Of a stretch of 64,000 nucleotides of DNA, positions 46,260 through 57,810 are shown in pieces (within the stretch, counting starts at the first letter, position 1; the number at the start of each line of letters is the position of its first letter). The DNA is taken from contig NC_039361.1 of assembly GCF_003573695.1 (NCBI RefSeq), forward strand, positions 94,304,279 to 94,368,278, given 5' to 3'. Both the position numbers and the translations under genes were made by a program. Under the pieces are notes generated by a model. It ran no database searches. It saw nothing but the letters and a program-made list of their open reading frames with translations, and had not been told where the DNA came from. The stretch comes from Papaver somniferum. Lineage: Eukaryota > Streptophyta > Magnoliopsida > Ranunculales > Papaveraceae.

Positions 46260-46318
46260 CTCTTTGCCGTTTCTGGTTTTTAATGATCATCTGTGTGTTT
46301 TTCTTTCAAAAAAAAAAC

Positions 46319-47984
46319 AATTTGTAAACACTTAGCTCTCTGAAGGTACTTTTTAAAATTTAAAATTATTTCTTTAACTTAAAAGTAGTTAATAATATGT
46401 GTAATTTATGTACGTATTTGTGGCTTGCATTTGAAAGTTGTCTTCAACAATACTGAGAAGTTAGTGAAATTTGACCACGAAGAAAAAATATTCATACCAA
46501 ACTGTCACGTCTTCCAAAAATTCGGGCTTCTATTGAGCCGGATTTGGCCGAATGGATCAATTCCAACCCAACTAGCAAGACCGGATCCTTGAGGCATGAC
46601 TATGGAACATGCTTCTTTTTTTTTTGAAAGAATACTAATAAAACAAAGTACAAATACAAAATAAATAAAGACGATATTACCTAATGTCTTTCCAAATTAA
46701 ATTCCAAATAAAGAGGTTCCAAATAATAATCACTAATGATGTTCCAAAATTCATAAAGTAAGAACAATAATTTAAAAACTATTAAACTAAAAATGTCTCT
46801 TATTAAAATATTTGAAAACTCTAAAATAATAAAAATGATAATCAATAAAAATACCCATTATCACCGTGGTATCATATAGTAGTGTCTTGCGAGAATACTA
46901 ACATCTCAGTACTATGCCGTAAGCTTCCAAGTCCGCTTACTGCGCTAACTGCTCCTCAAACTTTGTGGGAAGAGGAAAAGGAATTTGGGTGAGCAACCAC
47001 AGCTCAGTAGGAATTTCAAAAAATAATATAGTGCATCGAAAATTAAACCATGCAGCGTATAAGATAATAAAACCCATGCAAGTCAAAATCTTCTGAAATT
47101 ACTTACTCACTTTACTCACGTAATCCAACCTATAATTGTAAGTTCCTAATCTAGTGTCAGAGTTATTCCGGTAATAAACCATACTGTTCCCCGAACAGTC
47201 TTCCCAGGATAGCCACTTGTGGTGAGATGCCATAAAGGCCTGACATTTCAGCAGCAGCAACAGAGATATGTGTACCAAAAATTTATTTCTTACCAGTGCA
47301 CTCAATTCCGTTCACAACTCAAACACGCCCATATTCCGGTAAAATTTAATCAATGTATTTATATAATATTTACAATAACCGACAAAAATACATTTACACT
47401 CTTAACCAGAAATCATCTGCACACGCAAAACCGCTATGCGTAAAGATGCATTTACCCTGTATTACCTAGACAGACGCCCATCAATTTGGAAACATTTCTG
47501 CTTCAAAACACTGACTCAAATATGAATGATTTTAAAATTATTTAATACTATTTGCAAATAAGACAGGAGGATGTTTTGACTCTCTGTTAAATACTAATAA
47601 CTTAATAATCTGTGTAAACATGGAGGGAGTAGTCCATTTTATATAAAGAAGCATAAGAAAATTTAATGGGATAAAATGTAAGAGGTTCACCGTAAAATCC
47701 AAAACAAGTCATTGTACCCGCGAAAATGATATATGTCCCCTGTTGCCTTCCCCCACTCACTTCCCCACCCATGTGTCATGTATGTATTGGTTAGATCCAA
47801 TAATAGTGGATCCCCTTCTAAGCTCCATCCAAGAAATTAAGGACTAAGAACGATGACACCTAATGGAAGAAGCGAGTGGGGGAAGTGTAGCAGCTTCATT
47901 GTACCTGCTAGTGGAAACAATACACAGTAATATCACATGTGTTGAACAAAGAAAGACTTAATCCAATGATTACTTTGGTCCCTT
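46319..47984. other. intergenic repeat debris, no gene recognised
   Basis: AT-rich, with a T-run at about 46617-46630 that could be the poly(A) of an inverted retroelement fragment. An imperfect inverted pair CTTCCCCCACTC (about 47750) and GAGTGGGGGAAG (about 47872) suggests a small MITE-like fold. No coding match. Confidence 0.4.
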
Positions 47985-47992
47985 TTTAGAAT

Positions 47993-48034
47993 GGGTGTTC
48001 CTTTATATACCCCTAAAAACGCTAACGGTACCCT
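47993..48034 (+). repeat. MULE left TIR
   Basis: GGGTGTTCCTTTATATACCC then CTAAAAACGCTAACGGTACC and CT. It pairs with the inverse of 52444-52485 with five mismatches. Confidence 0.93.
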
Positions 48035-48260
48035 CTACAGTTAGTTATGGCAGTTATAAGTTGGTTAACATAAAGATTTTCTAATTTTTTTAAATTTTGT
48101 TTAACCGTACCCCTCTTTACATAATAGCCATATATAGCAGAATATATACTATCGGCAAAAATGAATGAATCCCTGTATATGCGAACAAATAAAATCTTTC
48201 TTCCAGAATAATTATAAAATTTAATTTTATTAGATCATTAGATGATATATACTATATGTC

Positions 48261-51200
48261 ATGGAAGAACATACAGAAACCCCAGATAACTCCACTATGG
48301 AATCGTTAGAATCCCGTTTGGAATGTTTGGGGATCGAACCATATCGTCATGAGGTATGATTTAATTATTTTTTCTAAGATAATAGTGTTTTGAAATCATC
48401 TTTTAAGTTGTGCAACTGAAGTCATTTCTTCCCTTCAAAAATGATGTTCTAGACCCAATGGAAACTAAGATCTTAGTTACTCTGTATATGCATTTAACAT
48501 ATAGGCATAATTTTCTACAGGGATCGTCGTCGTATATCGAAAACCATTATGAATCTACTGGTCTAGTGGAGACTGATCTTGAAAAGCCTCAACCAATATC
48601 TCCTCTAGCACAAGAGTCTTGTGATTTGATGGCTGAATTCTCTACTGATGAGGTACGGTTTCAATTATCTAATGGATTTTAGATTACCATTAAAGATAAT
48701 TCTTTACAAATAAATAACTTCATATACTACTGCAGGTATTTGCGAGTCGTGAAGAGGTTATTAAATGGTGTCACGACAAGGAAACAGAGACAAAAACAGT
48801 AGTTATTATTAGGAAGTCCAAGAAAAAATCAAAAATACAGGGCTCTTTCATTGTAATGGCGTGTGAAAGATTTAGGGAGTATAAAAGTGTTAACAGAAGT
48901 GTTGAAAAAAGTGCGGTAACACGATGTCTGAGGAGAAAACCGAGGACGACTGGAACAAAAAAATGTAAATGTCCTTTTCGGCTGAGAGCTACATGTTTTG
49001 ATGGAACGAATTGGCGATTACGGGTTTTAAATGGCGAACACAATCATCTGCCTTATGAAACACTAACCGGCCATTCTTTTTCAGGTAGGTTAAATCCCGC
49101 TGAAAAGGATTTGCGCATTTCTTTTTCCGTTGGTGGAGTGAAGCCCGCTTTAATTCTATCTACGCTAAAGAGACAAAATAAGAAAAATGTTTCAACAGCA
49201 CGAACAATATACAATGCCAAGTCCAAATTCAGGACGAAAGTAATGGAAGGGCGAACAAAGATGCAAAAATTGTTGCAATTGTTAGACGAACATCATTATG
49301 TGACATCTAACCGGAGAGAAGACAACTCGGGAAGAGTTTTGGAGTTGTTTTGGTCACATCCATATGGTTCAAGGCTTGCACAATGTTTCCCCACGATTCT
49401 GTTACTAGATTGTACTTACAAAACGAATCGATGAGGTATGCCGTTGTTTCATGCTGTGGGTGTGACATCTACCACACAAAGCTTCACTATTGCGTATTTC
49501 TTTATGTCTGCGGAGAAGACGGAGAATTATATTTGGGATCTAGAGAGGTTAAGGAAGTTGTACTCTCCTAATCATCTTCCATCGGTGGTTGTCACAGATG
49601 ATTATATACGACTACAGAATGCTGTAAGTTTAATCTTCCCTAAAGCTACGCGCCTTTTATGCACATTCCACATCTCCTGTAATGTGTCAAAACATTTTGA
49701 CAAGGATATACCCAGTGAGGAAACAAAATATCTAGAAAACATCAAAAAAGATTGGAAGAATGTCTGGAGGTCCGCAAACCATGCAATGTATGAGATTGAT
49801 TTGACTTACTTTCTCAAGACTTGGAGCATGAAATATCCTACCACAGTAAGTTATTTGCGTAAACAATGGTTGGCTCGTAAAGAACAGTTCGTTCATGCAT
49901 GGAAAAATAATATTTTACACTTGGGTATTACCACAACAAATCGAGCTGAAAGCGAACATGCAGCATTAAAAAAAATTCTTCAATGCTCCACTGGTGATTT
50001 TCTCAAATGTTGGCAAGATATGGGCAACCAATGGATAACAAGCGTTATCAATATCCAAGCTTCATTAGACAAAAGTAAAACCGTCGCGATACACGCATAT
50101 AACCAAAGCCCGGTTACAAAGAGATTGGTGTATAAAGTGTCTCATACTGGCTTGCAGTTGATTAGTGTGGAACTAACTAATATAGGTAAAAGTCGTTTTG
50201 GGGGAAAATGCTTGTGTGTCATCCGGAAAACTCATGGGTTACCATGTGTTTGTGAAATCGTCAACAGCCATAAGAATTGTAATCCTATTTCTATAGATTC
50301 TATACATGACCATTGGAAGCAGCTTTCTATGTTTCCTGTACATGAAAAGGTGGCAGAAATTTTCGTCTGGGAAGATCAGAATGAAATATGAAGCTTGCAC
50401 AGAGTTGCAAAAGCATTTTATGTTGGAAATGCTGATAGAGATTGCAGATCCGGGTAAAACAAATATGCAAGAACCTAAAGAAAAATTTGCAAGCAGGGGT
50501 CGTCCAACTATTGCACAAACAGAAGCACAAAAGAAGAGAGATGCATCTACAAAGAGGGATCTTTCTGATTGGGAAAGACCATCTACCGGAAAGGCTTCTG
50601 CAGCAGCATCAAAGAAAGTACAGCCACGAAAGAAGGCAATCAAATCTCATGTAGTGGGTGATGAGTTCAATAGTATTGACTTTCCGGATCTGAATGCACC
50701 ACCAGATTTGAACGAAGTATCAGAAAATGGTGTTCTTCCCAGTAAAACAATGTCGAAAAGGAAGAAAGCACAATGTACAAACGAGCCTAAACAAAGAAGG
50801 AAGTATACGAAAAATATCAAGACAAACAGTCCGGATATATCGTATGACGACGAGTACTTGCAACATATGGTTAGAGGAATAAATCTTTATAATCTAAAGA
50901 TTCTGACTGATGTTGTGGAGAGGCTGGAAAATGTTGCACCTGATGGGCATTGTGGATTTCGAGCTTGTGCCGAAATGTTGGGGTTGAGTGCTGATGATGG
51001 ATGGAAGACTGTCAAGATAGAAATGGAGCGAGAACTGACCATGTACCCAGACATGTACGTACCTATAATTGATGGAATGACGGAATACAACAGTATACTC
51101 CGCACTATCCAATATAAACAACCCATTGCAACCCGTAGGTACTGGATGGTTTTTGCCCGACATGGGATATATTTTTGCCTCTGCATTCAAATGTATTTTC

Positions 51201-51533
51201 TCATCGTATTCGAATATGGGATGCGCAACATGGTTACCGTTGAGGACCCAACCTCCATAAGATTTCAAGGTTGTGACGATTTTCAATCTCGACAACGAAC
51301 ACTTCGTTAAGGCAATACTAAAACCGGGTGCTTCCTTACCACATGTTATCAACGGATGGAATTCTATATGCACCGAGGAGGCTCTATTGTGGACTCCACA
51401 CATGGAAATGCTGCATCGAGGATGGGAAAATATCGAGCAAAAACAACCTGGGCAAGGTTTGCATGTTATAGAGGACATAGACCTCGACGAGAATTTGCAG
51501 GTTATAGAGGACATAGACCTCGATGAGCCTTGA
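48261..51533 (+). pseudogene. MULE transposase with C-terminal OTU cysteine-protease domain
   Basis: The start is ATG 48261. Exons 48261-48353, 48521-48652 and 48736 onward have GT/AG introns that keep phase 0. A FAR1/WRKY-GCM1 zinc finger (KKCKCPFRLRAT, GEHNHLPYE) lies at about 48955-49050. The MULE DDE core shows LLLDCTYKTN (about 49400), VVVTDDYIRL (about 49590) and NRAESEHAAL (about 49940). A SWIM-like finger follows (KCLCVIRKTHGLPCVC, about 50208-50255), where the usual final His is Cys. A basic linker (ASRGRPTIAQ) precedes an OTU protease with PDGHCGFRA (about 50938) and NLDNEHFVKA (about 51285), the Cys and His boxes. Breaks are a TGA at 49432-49434 directly after YKTNR and frame changes near 50390 and 51270. 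The transposase is therefore dead, but only lightly mutated. Confidence 0.85.
51462..51533 (+). repeat. tandem repeat at the C-terminal coding end
   Basis: The phrase GTTATAGAGGACATAGACCT followed by CGA occurs twice, encoding VIEDIDLDE twice. It is an acidic tail and adds one repeat of about 33 bp. Confidence 0.75.
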
Positions 51534-51540
51534 ATATTGT

Positions 51541-52443
51541 AAGTGAACTTATATTATTTCTTACTTTTTGATGCTGCATTTGAAATTTGTGGGGTTTATA
51601 TTTCTTTTAACAGTGACATGATTATATGTTTACTACTGTACATACACACTAAGCAATGAAAGAAACGTGAAATCTTGGTGGAGCTTGGCCAGGTGTAGCT
51701 AAGACAGGAGATGAATTTGCTGATGGAGTTGCAGTTGGTCTTGTGCTTAAATTTTCAGAAAACTTGTTCTTTCATGTTCATTCATGTTGGCTTTGTTGGA
51801 TTCCTTCTACTTTTCTTCCTTATTTTGGATTACACTAGGATTATTGGAGATTGTCGCTCTCATTTCTATTTATTATTCTCTTTGTTTGAAAGAAGTTAAA
51901 CACTCCCTGACATCAGTTTGGAAAACTATATATACGTTTCTGTTCTTGGATTATTTTTGCTTCTGTTATTGTTTTTTTTTTATATGAAAGAAAATAGAGA
52001 ATGAAGAAGAAAGAAAGCTTGTTATTTTGATATGTGTTTGTTGGCAGTGTGTCCAACACTTAAATTTTTAATCGGCCAATGAATAACGTGCACGCGAACA
52101 AGAATCTGGTAATTGGGATGAATCACAACTTGTTCTGGTTTCCATCACAAGATAAACTTATTGTTGTTCTATGAGGACTTTACTAAAAAAAATCCCATCC
52201 ATCATCACTATTAATCGATCAAAAACAAATAAATTTTATGATGAGTTTCACTGATGGACTTCGTATGGTTGATGAGATGAATCTCACGAGTCTTCACCAA
52301 AAACCCTAGCGACCCAGTGTGGAAGATAGAATATACTGTGTATATAATTGTGAATGAAAAGATATCAGTAGTTTATCGGGGGTACGCAAAAAAAAAATAT
52401 TTTGATGGGGTAGAAAGATTACCTCGGAGGGTAGGCAGATAAA
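51541..52443. other. 3' untranslated and subterminal part of the MULE
   Basis: AT-rich sequence between the stop codon and the right TIR, without further coding matches. It probably holds the 3' UTR and transposase-binding subterminal DNA. Confidence 0.5.
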
Positions 52444-52485
52444 AGGGTACTGTTAGTGTTTTTAGGGGTATATAAAGAAGTACCC
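52444..52485 (-). repeat. MULE right TIR
   Basis: Read inverted: GGGTACTTCTTTATATACCC then CTAAAAACACTAACAGTACC and CT. Confidence 0.93.
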
Positions 52486-53702
52486 TTTAGAATTTAAAAA
52501 AAAATACTTATTCATGTTCCACAAATCAGATAACCTCAAAGAGGTCAAAGTAGTTAGCTTAATTTTGTTGGAAACAAGGGCTAGATGACAAAATTCATTA
52601 GTACATGCAGGTAAGAGCTTAAATTGATGTCAGTGAATAACTCTAATTTGGAACGTCTGGCGATTTTAGTGCGAAAGTCGTGCGACGTTGACTTTGGTTA
52701 ACTTTGAAATCTTCGTCATCCTCAGGATTGATTCCTGAATTTTTTAAGTCCAAATCCTGCAAATCTTTAAATCTTACATGTTTTAATTTCAGTTTCTATT
52801 GATTTTGCTTCATCAAAATTTACCTTCTATAAACCTAAAGGGTTTTATTTTGTTTTTCCGTTCAATGACCTAATTCCTTTCTTCCTCACTTTCTTACTGA
52901 GTTCTCTAATTAAATTCCTTTGCAATGTATATTTCAATTTTGGTTTGATTTTTCTTATTAGATTTAATTCTACTGCTGATTTGATTGTTACTTAAACTAA
53001 TTTCCTATTCGTTTTTCCCATTTTAGGTCATGAGCTAATGGAGGTGCATAAGTAGAGTTCAGGAATCCTCATCATGAGATTTGAGTAATCAACAGTGAGA
53101 TAGTAGAAGATTGATCTACTTTTTATATGGGGTTTGGTTTCAATCAGGCTCAAAAAGATTGGTTTCATTATATGGGGTATGACTTCCTTCTACCTATTAT
53201 CTTGCTACAGTTCAGTCGTTCATGTAATTGGAAAGTTAATGGGTTTTCAGTTGTAATGTAAATTCTTAACATTAGTGGAGTTTGAGATCCTGCCTAGAGT
53301 GGGGATTTGATTATAAATAAAAAATATTGCTATTGATGATGCTTGCACTTTTATCAATATTAATCTTGGGAAGGTGCCATTGTTATACAGATGTGTTCTC
53401 TCTTCATGATGATTCTTTTATCTATAGGCTTTAATCTGAATGGGGGTTTCTTGTTGGTATTAATATGATATTTCAGACATTAAAAGTTGTGTTAAGAATT
53501 TTTAAATATTACAAAAAAAGGATAAGACATTACTTAATGATCATAATTATCTCTTTGATGTTGGATGGCTTTCTCAGAAGTTTGATTACACTTGGCAGAA
53601 TGACTCTTTTACTCTCTTCTGCACTATGTTTATTCTAAGTAATGAGAATAAGGATTTTGGTCTGTTCAGTTTCCTGCTTTTATTTTCAACTCGTCTGCTG
53701 AG

Positions 53703-53963
53703 ATGAATTACTCCTCAGATTTGTTTATGAAAGCAAGTTCAGATAATGCACAGAACGATGATTTTAAGGATGCTATAATCTTGGAACCAGTTCCTTTGGA
53801 TACTCTACCTCCAGAACCTATAGTCACTGATGAGGAATTTGAAAAGGAGATTGATCTCATGATGTTGGATTCCAGCTCTATGGATGCAGAAACCTCCGAA
53901 GCTCATGACCTAGTAAGTAACAATTCCTTAGCTCCTTTCGTTTATTTTTTCGTAAGAGTTTAG
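53703..53963 (+). pseudogene. LINE ORF1 C-terminal remnant
   Basis: Acidic 86-codon frame (LEPVPLDTLPPEPIVTDEEF) just upstream of the endonuclease. No zinc knuckle or DUF4283 block is seen, so it is assigned mainly by position. The N-terminal part of ORF1 appears lost. Confidence 0.4.
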
Positions 53964-54050
53964 AGTGAGTTTTTTTACTGCTTTCTTTTTGCGCCGTTAC
54001 TGTTTCTTTTGTGTTAGCTTCAGATTAGTTAGTTAATTATTTGTGCTGCA

Positions 54051-57000
54051 ATGAAATTCTTGTGTTGGAATATAAATGGATGTTGCTCTTATAGGAAATG
54101 GATGCATGTTTTAAACTTATATAGGAAATTTAAATATGACGCTATTTGCTTGATTGAAACAATAGTAGATGAAGACACTGTTCGGAAATATTGTCATCAT
54201 CTTCCTTTTGATGATTGGTTTATTGTCTCTTAGGTGGGTAAGTCGGGTGGATTAGCTTTAGGTTATTTTGAAAAATCCAACATAGAAATTATAAACTCTT
54301 CCTTAAATATGATTCATATAGTGTGTGACATCACCCCCCGTATTAAGAACTGTCTTATTTCTTTTGTGTATGGGTCTTTAAACAACATGGGTGTGGGAAC
54401 TCAATGGAATATTCTTAGTAGTATTAACGAAGATACAAATAGGACTTGGTTTCTTCTAGGGGATTTAAACTTAATTATGCATGAGTCTGAGAAACAGGGG
54501 GTATTGCTGAAAACTCGATTATACCGGATTTCATCAGAAATAAAATGATTGATTTAAATCTGAATGAAGTTTTCTCTTTTGGAAATCCTTTTACATGGTG
54601 TAATAGAAGATTCAAGGTTCCTGCCGAGCTTATTTTTGAAAAATTGGATAGGAGTTTTATGAATGATAGATGGGTGTCTTTACTGCCTCATACTAGAGTC
54701 ACAAATTTAGGTCGTGTCTATTCTGATAAGAATACCAACTTCTTTCATAGTACAGTTAAACTCAGAAATATGTATAGTACTATACATACTTTACAACACA
54801 GTCAAGGAAACTGGTTGGAATGCAGAGAACAAGTTTTCTCCCTTCTTACATGCCATTTCAAGAATATTTATACATCTTCGCAGCCAAATGATGTTGTTAT
54901 TGAGGAAGTACATAAAGACATTCAACCTGTAATAACAAATGATATATATCAGATTAACTACTATACCTACTTCAGAAGAAATTCATGAAACCATCAGAAA
55001 CATGGCTCCGTGGAAATCACCGGGTCCGGATGGGTTCCCTGGTGGGTTTTTTAGATACAACTGGAATGAGGTATCTATAGAAGTTATAAATCATGTCCAA
55101 TCGTTCTTTCAAAACAAATTTCTTCTTAAGCAACTGAATCATGCATTCATTGCGCTAATCCCTAAGGTTAATAACCCTTCAACTCCAAATGACTTTAGAC
55201 CTATTAGTCTAACAAATACTATCTATAAAATTATGTCAAAAATACTTACGAATAGATTAAAATCTTTTCTTGATTCTCTCATTTCGCCTTTTCAGTCTGC
55301 TTTTATAACAAACAGGCAAATTCAAGACAATATGTTAATCAGTCATGAAATTTTACACTCTTTTAAAACTAGGAAAAGAAAGAATAAAAAAAATGGGTTT
55401 ATGGCTATCAAGTTAGATTTATCAAAAGCTTTTGATCGTCTTGAGTGGCCGTTTATTCTTGCAATGTTAAAAAAACTGGGTTTCTCAGATGAGTGGTGTC
55501 ACCTGATTTCTCAATGTATTAGTACAGTTTCTTACTCTGTGCTGGTTAATGGTTCTCCTGGAGAGATCTTTATCCCAACTAGAGGGATAAGGCAGGGGAT
55601 TTCCTATCCCCTTACATCTTTATATTATGTATGGAAACGTTATCTCAACTCTTGTTAAAGGGAGAAAACGACAATCTGATTCAGGGGTTTAAATTAAGGA
55701 AAAATAGTCCTTCGATTTCTCACTTGTTTTTCGCAGATGACTGCATGCTGTTTTCGAAAGCCTCCTTAACTTATGCAAGAAATCTTATGAAGATAATTGA
55801 TTCTTTTGCAAAATCATCAGGTCAGGCCATTAATTTCGAAAAATCGGGCTTTTTTACTAGCAATAAAATGCATCATAAGCACGTTAAATTATTAGCTAGA
55901 ACTATAGGAATTAAATTCCTGAGCTCATCTGAAAAGTATCTTGGCACCCCTTTATTTGTTAATAGGAACAATACTAAGTCCTTCCAATTCCTCATTGATA
56001 AATTCTATAACAGATTGAGTAAATGCAACAAAACAAACTTGAATATTGCTGGAAGAAGTGTTGTCACAAAGCATGTCCTTTTATCTTAGCTGTTTATCAT
56101 ATGTCATGTTTCCCTTTCCCTAAAAAGATCACTACGAAGGTTGATTCAATTCAGAGAACATTCTGGTGGTCGAATAAAGATCCTAGGAGAGCTGCTTATT
56201 ACAGATCATGGGGTGATATTGGTAAATAAAAATTAAATGGTAGTCTAGGAATTAAAAACACTTAAGCTACTAACACAGTATTTATAGCAAAAATTGGTTG
56301 GAGAATGTGTAAAAAGCCAGATCATTTAGTATCTAGGTTCTTCAAGGATAAGTACTTTCCAAATCAAAATCTGTTAGAGATTGATAAAGCTGCAGATAGA
56401 TCGTCTTGGATTTGGAAAGGTATAGTGAAAGGTATGAAATTCATTAAAGCTAATATAGTATACAAAATCAATGACTGTAAGGCTACAAGTATTTGGTTCT
56501 CTAATTGGTTGCCGTTTAGTAGCTCTCCTCCGATTTCGATTAATCCTAATTTTACAAATTTCAACTTTGTTAGTGATCTTATTGATGTGCAGAATAATTC
56601 TTGGAACATTGGTCTTATTACTTATTTGTTTTCTCAGGATGATATCAACAAAATTCTTTCTCTTAGAATAAATACCAATAAACAAGATGATATTATGTGG
56701 GGTCACACTAGAAATGGAAAATTTACTATAAAATCTGCTTATAAAGTGTTTATGAATGAAACAGTCACTGCTGAAGATGCTTCTTTCTGGAAGAAAGTCT
56801 GGTCTTTAGATTGTCTTCCTAAGATTAAGTTTTTCATATGGAAATTTTTTGCTTATATGCTGCATGTTAACTATGTCCTTAAGCTTTATAATCCTGCGGT
56901 GGATGACTGTTGCTGTCTCTGTAAGAATGATTCTGAAACTGTGATGCATCTATTTTTTCAATGCCCCATTGTGTCCCATATATGGTTTTCCCTCTCATTG

Positions 57001-57660
57001 CAGCATATTGTTAGTGGGGTTTATGATTGGGTGGATGATATATTTCTGAGTTGGTTTGACAATAATCTGGGTACTTCTTCGTATGCTGTTGATTGGCCTA
57101 GTATTGGCGCTATAGTTATGTGGTCTGTTTGGAAATTTAGATGTGATGTGATTTTTAAAAACACCACCATTAACCTGGACAAGGTTATTATGGATACAAG
57201 AAGGCTGATCAATACCTCTATGACTCCTCCTTCTTCTTCTAATTTTATGGGTAGAGTGGATATTAAAATTCCACTGCAGGAAGTTGATTTTATTATCTTT
57301 GTTGGTGGTTCTTATAAAGATCTTAATATGGGTATTGGAATTGTACTTTGTGATAATGCAGGGAGAGTAATTCAGTCAAGAGCATACTTTGGACTGGTTA
57401 CAGGTGCTGTTGGTGCTGAAGCAGCAGCCTTAATTTTGGCTATCTCTTGGGCAGAAGAGATGAACCTGTCTAAAGTTCTGTTTGTCAGCGACTGCCTTCA
57501 ATTGGTAGATTTTTTTAAAGAAGGCAAGGGTGAAGTAGACTGGCTTTGTTGTGATCTTTTGGAAGAATGTCGGATTTTCTTTTCAAATCGTTTTAGTTTT
57601 AATGTTGTACATATAAAGAGACTCAAAAATAAGATAGCGGACTGACTTGCACGTCGGATT
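54051..57660 (+). pseudogene. LINE ORF2 (endonuclease, RT, zf-RVT, RNase H), inactivated
   Basis: The endonuclease starts MKFLCWNINGCCSYRKWMHV and keeps ICLIETIVDED and FLLGDLNLI. At about 54710 the endonuclease text (RVTNLGRV) jumps in frame to the RT-leading SDKNTNFFHSTVKLR, so the SDH box and linker are deleted. RT has KSPGPDGFPGGF, DFRPISLTN, KLDLSKAFDRLEW, GIRQG then a frameshift, and FADDCMLF (about 55731). zf-RVT lies at about 56790-56985. RNase H has IIFVGGSYK, where the first catalytic Asp is Gly, then GAEAAALILA and LFVSDCLQLVD. Stops occur at about 54233, 54548, 56088 and 57645. Confidence 0.9.
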
Positions 57661-57810
57661 AGAAAGTTTCATTTGAAAACTTCTTAGGTTTCTATTCCTC
57701 CTTTTTTGAATACTTTGTTGAGGAAAGAACCTTGAACTGATGTTTCTAACTTTTTTCTAAGTTAGTGCAATGGTGTGTTTCTTAGCAAAAAAACAACATA
57801 CAGGTAAGAG

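Larger units (their letters stand above)
40608..46318 (+). mobile_element. L1-type LINE with ORF1, endonuclease, RT and RNase H, inactivated
   Basis: Full coding order of a plant L1-type LINE. ORF1 has a DUF4283-like domain and a zinc knuckle. ORF2 has endonuclease, RT, zf-RVT and a C-terminal RNase H. The 3' end has an A-run at 46308-46317. The 5' boundary is not determined; 40608 is only where the open frame begins. Stops and frameshifts are scattered throughout. Confidence 0.85.
47993..52485 (+). mobile_element. Mutator-like element (MULE) with FAR1-type transposase and OTU domain
   Basis: Terminal inverted repeats of 42 bp (47993-48034 and 52444-52485, 37 of 42 matching) begin GGGT and contain TTTATATACCCCTAAAAAC. 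A perfect 8-bp target duplication TTTAGAAT flanks the element (47985-47992, 52486-52493). The single gene on the plus strand fills most of the 4,493 bp. Complete ends plus a nearly intact transposase make this a once-autonomous and fairly recent MULE. Confidence 0.93.
52618..57795 (+). mobile_element. L1-type LINE with target duplication and internal deletion
   Basis: A 15-bp target duplication ACATGCAGGTAAGAG (52603-52617) / ACATACAGGTAAGAG (57796-57810, one mismatch) flanks a body ending in a short A-run. Length is about 5.18 kb, including a 5' region of about 1.1 kb. Coding order is ORF1 remnant, endonuclease, RT, zf-RVT, RNase H. It is from a different subfamily than the LINE at 40608, judged by the protein sequence. 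Confidence 0.88.
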
